NCBI GenBank assembly: GCA_025965775.1
Contig: JAOPWG010000376.1
Location: forward strand, 1-5,567
DNA from: Modestobacter sp.
Lineage (GTDB): Bacteria > Actinomycetota > Actinomycetes > Mycobacteriales > Geodermatophilaceae
Length of the DNA: 5,567 nucleotides
Direction: 5' to 3'
Shown here: piece after piece, positions 1 to 4,962 of the stretch
How the letters are laid out: the number at the start of each line of letters is the position of its first letter
Position numbering within the stretch: position 1 is the first letter of the stretch
Made by a program: the position numbers and the translations under genes
The notes under the pieces: generated by a model
What the model was told of the DNA's origin: nothing
Seen by the model: the letters and a program-made list of their open reading frames with translations, nothing else
The model's database searches: none

Positions 1-298
1 GCGTCTCGCCCTCGACGTACTCCATGACGATGTAGGGGGTCGCGCCGGTGGTGGTGCGGTCCTCGCCGGTGTCGTAGACGGCCACGATCGCCGGGTGGTT
101 CAGCGACGCGGCGGCCTGCGCCTCGCGGCGGAAGCGGACCTGGGACGACGGGTCGCGGGCGAGGTCGTGGCGCAGCACCTTCACCGCGACCTCGCGGCCA
201 AGCCGCAGGTCGCGGCCGCGGTGGACCTCCGCCATGCCGCCGCGGCCGAGCACCCCGCCGATCTCATAGCGCTCACCGAGCACCTGGGGGGTGGTCAT
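1..298 (-). CDS. pknB: Ser/Thr protein kinase PknB, N-terminal part (3' end cut by window edge)
   Basis: This is the first 99 codons of a eukaryotic-like Ser/Thr kinase that in actinobacteria senses peptidoglycan fragments and phosphorylates wall-synthesis and division proteins. The visible part is the kinase N-lobe: it begins MTTPQVLGERYEIGGVLG, the glycine-rich loop is LGRGGMAEV (residues 17-25), the ATP-anchoring lysine is K40 in VAVKVL, the helix-C glutamate is E59 in FRREAQ, and the hinge region is YIVMEYVEG (89-97). K40 and E59 fall at the same numbers as in mycobacterial PknB as I recall it, and stretches such as ARDLRLxR-type and NHPAIVAVYDTGE are near-identical, so the assignment is firm. 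The ATG at 298 has a good ribosome site, AGAGGA, 6 nt upstream. The catalytic loop, membrane segment and expected PASTA repeats lie outside the window, so I cannot say how many PASTA units it has. It is the last gene of the visible operon and, unlike the others, is separated from its upstream neighbour by 118 bp. Confidence 0.95.
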   Translation of the reverse strand, partial: MTTPQVLGERYEIGGVLGRGGMAEVHRGRDLRLGREVAVKVLRHDLARDPSSQVRFRREAQAAASLNHPAIVAVYDTGEDRTTTGATPYIVMEYVEGET

Positions 299-304
299 CG
301 GAGG

Positions 305-310
305 TCCTCT
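305..310 (-). promoter_or_regulatory. Ribosome binding site of pknB
   Basis: AGAGGA on the minus strand lies 6 nt before the ATG of pknB. It supports that start and shows that pknB can be translated independently of pknA. It overlaps the small near-palindrome GAGGACCTC (301-309), which has too short a centre to form a real hairpin. Confidence 0.7.
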
Positions 311-332
311 CGGGCAGTGCGGTGGGGCGACG

Positions 333-351
333 GGGCCGCGCGGAACGGCCC
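333..351 (-). other. GC-rich hairpin in pknA-pknB gap
   Basis: A perfect 6-bp inverted repeat, GGGCCG / CGGCCC, encloses a 7-nt loop and lies about 35 nt upstream of the pknB start. No U-tract follows it in the transcript, so it is not a typical terminator. It could be a processing or translation-control structure, or simply a by-product of very high GC content. Confidence 0.25.
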
Positions 352-358
352 GGCGGGG

Positions 359-364
359 AGCGTA
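359..364 (-). promoter_or_regulatory. Possible -10 hexamer for pknB
   Basis: The minus-strand hexamer TACGCT fits the actinobacterial housekeeping pattern TAnnnT, about 60 nt before the pknB ATG. No good TTGACA-like -35 is seen at the usual 16-19 nt spacing, so this is only a weak candidate for an internal promoter. Confidence 0.15.
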
Positions 365-416
365 ACCGCCGGTCTGTCCGACGCCGGGACGACCCGGGCG
401 GGCTGTGACGGGTGGG

Positions 417-2051
417 TCACGGGGTAGCCGTGCTCGTCGTGGGTGCCTCGGAGGTGGTCGTCGCCGTGGGCGCCGTGGGTGCCTCGGAGGTGGTCGTCGC
501 CGTGGTGGTCGTGGGTGCCGCGGAGGTGGTCGTCGCCGGCGCCCGGGTGGTCGTCGCGGGCGGCTGGGTGGTGGTGACGTTTCCCCCGCCCGTGGCGTTG
601 TCGGGCGCCCATCCGTTCTCGGCGACGTAGATCGTCACCGTGGTGCCGGGGGCCACGGCCGTCTCTGCGGGGTCGGTGGTGGCCACGGTCGCCCGGCCGA
701 GCTGGCGGCCGGTCGCCTGCATCTGCGCCTGGCTGGCAGCATGCCGGTTGACGGTGAGGCCCTTGCTCTCCAGGTCGCGCTGGACGTCGTCGGCGTTCTT
801 GCCGACATAGGTGCTGGTGTCGACGTACACGCTGCCGGCGGAGGCACTGGTGCCGGTCGGGGCCGAGCTGATGGTCACCGACGTGGGGGTGGTCGCGGTG
901 CCACCGCTGCCCTGGTTCCCGCCGCCGGACAGCAGCATGGCGGCGCCGCCGCCCACGAGCAGCAGCAGGACGAGCCCGGCCAGTGCCCAGAGCAGCCGCC
1001 GGCGGTTGCGTGGTCCCCCGTCGTCCGGCCCGAGGTCGTCGTAGCCGTCACCGTCGTGGCCGTCCCCGTTGCCGCCGACGACGGGCGGTCCGGCCAGCGG
1101 AGGCATGGGGCGGGGGGCGGTCCGCGGTCCGGTCGGCGGGCCGCCGGAGGCCGGCAGCACGGTGGTCATGTCACCGGCACCGGTCACCACCCGCGTGGTG
1201 GCGGTGGGCGGTGGGAGCACTCCGCCGCGGGCGATGACGCGGACGGCGGCAGCGACCGCGGCGCCGTCGGTGAAGCGTGCGGCCGGGTCCTTGGCCAACG
1301 CCCGTTCCACCAGGGCCCGCACGGGCGCCGGCACGTCGGGGGGCAGCGGTGGTGGCGGCCGGTTGATCTGGGCCAGCGCGATGGCCACCTGCGACTCACC
1401 GTCGAAGGGACGGGCGCCGGCCAGGCACTCGTAGGCCAGGACCCCCAGGGAGTAGACGTCCGAGGCGGCGGTGACCGGCATCCCCTGCGCCTGCTCGGGG
1501 GACAGGTACTGGGCGGTGCCCACGACCATGCCGGTGCGGGTCAGCGGGGCGGCGTCCCGGGCCCGGGCGATGCCGAAGTCGGTCAGCTTGACCACGCCGT
1601 CGGGCCGGACGATCAGGTTCCCCGGCTTGATGTCGCGGTGCACCATCCCGGCGTCGTGCGCCGCGGACAGCCCTTCGGCGGCCTGGCCGACCACGTCCAG
1701 CGTGCGCTCGGGGGACAGCCGGCCCTGCTCGGCCAGCACGGTCACCAGCGGCTTGCCCTCGACGTACTCCATGACCAGGTAGGCGACCCGCTGGCCGTCC
1801 TGGGTGCTCTCGCCGTAGTCGTAGACCGAGGCGATGTTGGGATGCGACAGCGCCGCGGTGTGCCGGGCCTCGTTGCGGAAGCGGATGAGGAAGCTCGGGT
1901 CGCTGGTGTACTCGCTGCGCAGCACCTTGGCCGCGACCGTGCGGCCCAGCGTGCGGTCGCGGGCGCGCCAGACCTCGCCCATCCCGCCACTGGCGATGGG
2001 CCCGATGATCTCGTAGCGCCCCGCCAGGACGCTGCCCACGTGGACGGCCAT
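417..2051 (-). CDS. pknA: Membrane Ser/Thr protein kinase PknA with PASTA-like ectodomain
   Basis: This is a complete 544-residue transmembrane Ser/Thr kinase controlling wall growth and division. The kinase domain spans about residues 13-275: glycine-rich loop IASGGMGEV (19-27), K42, helix-C E61, catalytic loop HRDIKPGN (138-145, base D140), DFG (158-160), activation-loop threonines T171 and T173, and SPE (184-186). All catalytic residues are present. A proline-rich and then Gly/Asp-rich juxtamembrane linker (278-347) leads to RNRRR and one membrane helix (about 353-374). Outside, residues about 407-478 resemble one PASTA repeat (YVGKNADDVQRDLESKGL, then PGTTVTIYV). A Thr/Ala/Pro-rich tail (491-544) ends in three 12-residue repeats. 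The ATG at 2051 shares its A with the pbpA stop (TGATG); an upstream in-frame extension overlaps pbpA and is not kinase-like. Mycobacterial PknA is shorter (about 431 aa) and lacks PASTA. The name rests on position between pbpA and the PknB-like gene; 'PASTA kinase' is the safe description. Confidence 0.93.
   Translation of the reverse strand: MAVHVGSVLAGRYEIIGPIASGGMGEVWRARDRTLGRTVAAKVLRSEYTSDPSFLIRFRNEARHTAALSHPNIASVYDYGESTQDGQRVAYLVMEYVEGKPLVTVLAEQGRLSPERTLDVVGQAAEGLSAAHDAGMVHRDIKPGNLIVRPDGVVKLTDFGIARARDAAPLTRTGMVVGTAQYLSPEQAQGMPVTAASDVYSLGVLAYECLAGARPFDGESQVAIALAQINRPPPPLPPDVPAPVRALVERALAKDPAARFTDGAAVAAAVRVIARGGVLPPPTATTRVVTGAGDMTTVLPASGGPPTGPRTAPRPMPPLAGPPVVGGNGDGHDGDGYDDLGPDDGGPRNRRRLLWALAGLVLLLLVGGGAAMLLSGGGNQGSGGTATTPTSVTISSAPTGTSASAGSVYVDTSTYVGKNADDVQRDLESKGLTVNRHAASQAQMQATGRQLGRATVATTDPAETAVAPGTTVTIYVAENGWAPDNATGGGNVTTTQPPATTTRAPATTTSAAPTTTTATTTSEAPTAPTATTTSEAPTTSTATP
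426..533 (-). repeat. Three tandem 36-bp repeats at the 3' end of pknA
   Basis: Three in-frame 36-bp units encode the 12-residue peptides TTTSAAPTTTTA, TTTSEAPTAPTA and TTTSEAPTTSTA (PknA residues 507-542). A 30-nt core starting at 439 recurs exactly at 475, and a slightly diverged copy starts at 511. The period is a multiple of three, so unit gain or loss keeps the frame. The units end two residues before the stop codon. The repeat would form a flexible, Thr-rich tail outside the membrane. Confidence 0.9.
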
Positions 2052-3535
2052 CAGCCGCCGCCGTGCGCGTTGAGGTAGGCCTGGATGACCTGCTTGGCGA
2101 CGGGCGCGGAGATGTCGCCGCCGGTCCCGGTGCCCTCCGTGCCGCTCTTCCCGCCGTTCTTGATGAAGACCGCGACGGCGATCTGCGGGTCGTTGGCCGG
2201 GGCGAACCCGGTGAACCACGTGTGCGGCGGGGCGCCGTCCCCGGTTGTGCCGACCTCCGCCGTCCCGGTCTTGCCGGCGACCTGGACGCCGTCGATGCGC
2301 GCCTTCCGGCCGGTGCCGTTGGCCACCACGCTGGTCATCATCTGCGTCAGCTCTCCGGCGACGTTGGCGGAGACCGGCCGGCTCATCTCCTTGGGGTCGG
2401 TCTGGTCGATGACCGTGAGGTCCGGCGCCTGGACGGAGTCGACCAGGTAGGGCTTCATCAGCGTGCCCTTGTTGGCGATGGCTGCGGAGATCATCGCCGC
2501 CTGCATCGCGGTCAGCTGGACGTCCTTCTGCCCGATCGCACTCTGGCCCAGCGCGGCGTCGTCCGCGATGTCGCCGATCGTGCTCGGCACGACGTGCAGG
2601 GGCATGTCGAAGCCGCTACTGCCATCGATGCCGAACGCCTCCGCCATGGTGCGCACCTTGCTCTCGCCCAGGGTGATGCCGAGCTGGGCGAAGGCGGTGT
2701 TGCAGGAGATGGTCAGCGCGTCGATCAGGGCCTGGTCGGCACCGCCGTTGCAGCTCTCCCCGTTGTAGTTGTGCAGCTCGCTGCCCCCGAGGCGGAGCGT
2801 GTTCGGGGCCGGCACGGTCGTGGTGGGGGTGTAGTTACCGCTCTCCAGCGCCGCGGCGGCGACCACCAGCTTGAACACCGAGCCCGGCGAGTAGCGCTCG
2901 CCGAGGGCCTGGTTGGACAGCGGATCGGCGTTGCCGCCGGTGGGCACGAGCGACTGTCGGTAGGCGCGGATGGCGGCCGGGTCGTGGGAGGACAGCTGCC
3001 CCGGGTCGTACGTCGGCGTGCTCGCGAGGCCGAGGATGGCGCCGGTCTTCGGGTTCAGTGCGACCACGGCTCCGGTGACGCCCTGCAGGGCGTTCATCGC
3101 CGCCTCCTGCACCGCCGGGTCCAGGGTGAGCGACACGTTCCCGCCGGCCGGGTCCCGGCCGGTGAACAGGTCACCCAGCCGCCGGACGACCAACCGGGGG
3201 TCGGAGCCCGAGAGCACGTCGTTCTCCACCTTCTCCAGGCCGGAGTTGCCGTAGACGAGGGAGTACGCGCCGGTGACCGGGGCGTAGACCGGGCCGTGGG
3301 GATACCGGCGCAGGTAGGTGAGCTGGTCGTTGGTCTTCTCCGACAGCGCGATCGGGTTGCCGCCGATGACGATCGACCCCCGCTCCCGGTCGTACTCCTC
3401 GTAGAGCACGCGGGTGTTGCTGGGGTCGTCGCGCAGCGCGCTGGAGCGGACGACCTGGATGTAGTTGACGTTGAGGATCAGGAGGGTGAAGAGCGCGAGC
3501 ACGCTGATCGCCACCCGGCGCAGTGGTGCGTTCAC
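2051..3535 (-). CDS. pbpA: Class B penicillin-binding protein PbpA (D,D-transpeptidase)
   Basis: This is a 494-residue peptidoglycan transpeptidase that crosslinks stem peptides outside the membrane and is the expected partner of the RodA encoded just upstream. A short cytoplasmic N terminus (APLRR) is followed by one membrane anchor (about 8-29), a dimerisation/pedestal region containing RGSIVIGG (52-59), and a transpeptidase domain from about residue 150. The three active-site motifs are intact: SVFK (219-222, nucleophile S219), SCN (277-279) and KTGTAE (422-427). The length matches mycobacterial PbpA (about 491 aa). Only two cysteines are seen, C262 and C278, both near the SCN motif, so a disulfide is possible. 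The start is GTG at 3535, overlapping the rodA stop by 4 nt (GTGA), with GAGGTGG 7 nt upstream. The TGA stop shares its last base with the pknA ATG. No intramolecular glycosyltransferase domain is present, which fits a class B enzyme working with a SEDS polymerase. Confidence 0.96.
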   Translation of the reverse strand: MNAPLRRVAISVLALFTLLILNVNYIQVVRSSALRDDPSNTRVLYEEYDRERGSIVIGGNPIALSEKTNDQLTYLRRYPHGPVYAPVTGAYSLVYGNSGLEKVENDVLSGSDPRLVVRRLGDLFTGRDPAGGNVSLTLDPAVQEAAMNALQGVTGAVVALNPKTGAILGLASTPTYDPGQLSSHDPAAIRAYRQSLVPTGGNADPLSNQALGERYSPGSVFKLVVAAAALESGNYTPTTTVPAPNTLRLGGSELHNYNGESCNGGADQALIDALTISCNTAFAQLGITLGESKVRTMAEAFGIDGSSGFDMPLHVVPSTIGDIADDAALGQSAIGQKDVQLTAMQAAMISAAIANKGTLMKPYLVDSVQAPDLTVIDQTDPKEMSRPVSANVAGELTQMMTSVVANGTGRKARIDGVQVAGKTGTAEVGTTGDGAPPHTWFTGFAPANDPQIAVAVFIKNGGKSGTEGTGTGGDISAPVAKQVIQAYLNAHGGG

Positions 3536-4962
3536 GGTTTCACCACCTCGGTGGGGGCGTCGACGAGCTTGGGTTGCGGCGTCGCGGCGGGGGTGGCCGG
3601 ACGGCGGGCGGCGTCACTGATCCGGACCAGCAGCGCCACCAGCCCGAAGTTGGCGACCAGCGAGGACCCGCCGTAGGCGAGGAAGGGCGTGGTCAGGCCG
3701 GTCAGCGGCAGCAGCCCGGTGACGCCGCCGAGCACGACGAACACCTGCCAGGCGACGGCGAAGGCCAGGCCGGCGGCCAGCAGCTTGCCGAAGCCGTCCC
3801 GGACGACGAGGGAGGTGCGCAGGCCGCGCTCGACCAGGATCAGGTAGATCACGATCACCGCGACAAGACCGAACAGGCCGAGCTCCTCACCGATCGCCGA
3901 GGCGATGAAGTCGCTCTTGGCCACCGGCACCTGATCGGGGCGCCCGCCGCCGAGTCCGGCGCCGAACAGGCCACCGGTGCCCAGGCCGAACAGCGACTGG
4001 ACGATCTGGTAGCCGCCGGTGTTCTTGTAGGCGAAGGGGTCCAGCCAGGTGTCGACCCGGACCCGGACGTGCCCGAAGATCTTGTAGGCGACGAACGCCC
4101 CGCCGGCGAAGAGGATCAGGCCGATGACCAGCCAGCTGGCGCGCTCGGTGGCGACGTAGAGCATCACCACGAAGATGCCGAACAGCAGCAGCGAGCTGCC
4201 CAGGTCCCGCTCGAAGACCAGCACCAGGATCGAGGCGAACCAGGCCAGGAGCACCGGGCCCAGGTCCCGGCCCCGGGGCAGCTCCAGGCGCAGCACCCGG
4301 CGGCTGGCCAGCGCCAGGACGTCCCGCTTGTCGACCAGGTAGGCGGCGAAGAAGATGATCAGGCAGATCTTGGCGAACTCACCGGGCTGGATCGAGAAGC
4401 CGGCGACCCGGATCCAGAGCTTGGCGCCGTAGACCTCGGAGATCGAGGCCGGCAGCAGCGCCGGGATGGCCAGCAGCACCAGGCCCACCAGCGCCAGGGT
4501 GTAGGCGAACCGGGACAGCAGCCGGTGGTCGCGGACGACGAGCAGCACCGCGACGAACAGCACCAGCCCGATGGTGGCCCACAACAGCTGTACGGGGGCG
4601 TCCTGGCTGGTCTGGCCGCCGCCGATCTGGGCGCCGGCGATGTCCAGCCGGTGGATCATCACCAGGCCCAGCCCGACCAGCATCGCCACGCAGGGCAGCA
4701 GCAGCGGGTCGGCATAAGGGGCGAACCTGCGGACGACGACGTGCGCGACCACCCACAGCGCGGTGAACCAGATACCGAAGGTGGCCAGCTCCGGGCGCAG
4801 TGAGCCGGTCACGGTGAGGTCGACGATGCACTGCGCGGCCAGCGTGATCAGGACCGCGAAGCCCAGCAGGGCCAGTTCGGTCCCGCGGCGCTTGGGGGAC
4901 GTCGTGCCGGCCGGCGGCGTGCGCGGGTCGGTGGTGGGACCGGAGCTCGTCGGGGAAGTCAC
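3532..4962 (-). CDS. rodA: SEDS-family peptidoglycan glycosyltransferase RodA (FtsW/RodA/SpoVE)
   Basis: This is a 476-residue polytopic membrane protein that polymerises glycan strands from lipid II with a class B PBP partner, here PbpA. About twelve hydrophobic segments are visible, for example near 30-47, 60-77, 86-103, 124-143, 152-170, 193-210, 236-250, 256-272, 276-293, 362-378, 394-413 and 433-448. Family motifs are GFSIQPGEFAK (188-198), FERDLGSS (250-257), the large outer loop with KSDFIASAIGEELG (349-362), and TPFLAYGGSS (425-434). D351 aligns with the essential aspartate of the HTDF-type motif in other SEDS enzymes. The GTG at 4962 is chosen because GGGAGG lies 7 nt upstream; the longer open frame upstream is only the shadow of pstP. 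The start shares one base with the pstP stop (TAGTG), and the 3' end overlaps pbpA by 4 nt. Thr/Ser/Pro-rich cytoplasmic tails flank the membrane part (2-26 and 451-476). FtsW is the alternative family member, but operon position and pairing with pbpA favour RodA. Confidence 0.95.
   Translation of the reverse strand: MTSPTSSGPTTDPRTPPAGTTSPKRRGTELALLGFAVLITLAAQCIVDLTVTGSLRPELATFGIWFTALWVVAHVVVRRFAPYADPLLLPCVAMLVGLGLVMIHRLDIAGAQIGGGQTSQDAPVQLLWATIGLVLFVAVLLVVRDHRLLSRFAYTLALVGLVLLAIPALLPASISEVYGAKLWIRVAGFSIQPGEFAKICLIIFFAAYLVDKRDVLALASRRVLRLELPRGRDLGPVLLAWFASILVLVFERDLGSSLLLFGIFVVMLYVATERASWLVIGLILFAGGAFVAYKIFGHVRVRVDTWLDPFAYKNTGGYQIVQSLFGLGTGGLFGAGLGGGRPDQVPVAKSDFIASAIGEELGLFGLVAVIVIYLILVERGLRTSLVVRDGFGKLLAAGLAFAVAWQVFVVLGGVTGLLPLTGLTTPFLAYGGSSLVANFGLVALLVRISDAARRPATPAATPQPKLVDAPTEVVKP
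3543..3549 (-). promoter_or_regulatory. Ribosome binding site of pbpA within the rodA 3' end
   Basis: GAGGTGG on the minus strand lies 7 nt before the GTG start of pbpA and inside the last codons of rodA. It decides for the GTG at 3535, because no ATG is nearby and this start gives a proper membrane anchor. Together with the GTGA stop/start overlap it points to coupled translation of RodA and PbpA. Confidence 0.75.

Larger units (their letters stand above)
299..416 (-). other. Non-coding gap between pknA and pknB
   Basis: This 118-bp stretch contains no convincing gene. It is the only intergenic space in the window, while the other three junctions overlap. It holds the pknB ribosome site (305-310), a GC-rich hairpin (333-351), a weaker 5-bp inverted repeat CCGGG/CCCGG around a 4-nt loop (384-397), and a hexamer TACGCT (359-364) that could be a -10 element. 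There is no T-run after either hairpin, so neither looks like an intrinsic terminator. A separate or boosted transcript for pknB, or RNA processing here, is possible but not shown. Confidence 0.7.

Noticed and set aside
384..397. Inverted repeat CCGGG/CCCGG after pknA as a terminator
   Set aside because: The stem is only 5 bp and no T-run follows in the transcript. pknB downstream is normally co-transcribed.
295..612. A small minus-strand frame (105 codons) with His/Asp-rich repeats spanning the pknA 3' end and the gap
   Set aside because: The repeats are the 36-bp pknA repeat read in another frame. There is no independent ribosome site or recognisable domain.
405..2078. A 557-codon open frame on the plus strand opposite pknA
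   Set aside because: Its product is a Gly/Arg/His/Asp-rich string without any domain, and it lies exactly opposite a clear kinase gene. Long antisense open frames are expected at this GC content.
2052..2219. In-frame N-terminal extension of pknA
   Set aside because: The extra 56 residues are an Arg-rich shadow of the pbpA 3' end, and the kinase domain begins normally about 12 residues after the ATG at 2051.
2063..3676. A 537-codon open frame on the plus strand opposite pbpA
   Set aside because: It is Arg/Gly/Val/Asp-rich with no membrane or catalytic motif, while the opposite strand has all three transpeptidase motifs in order.
3523..4803. A 426-codon plus-strand open frame rich in Gln, Asp, Glu and Gly opposite rodA
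   Set aside because: Its odd composition is the reverse complement of Leu/Val/Ile-rich membrane helix codons. It is a shadow of rodA.
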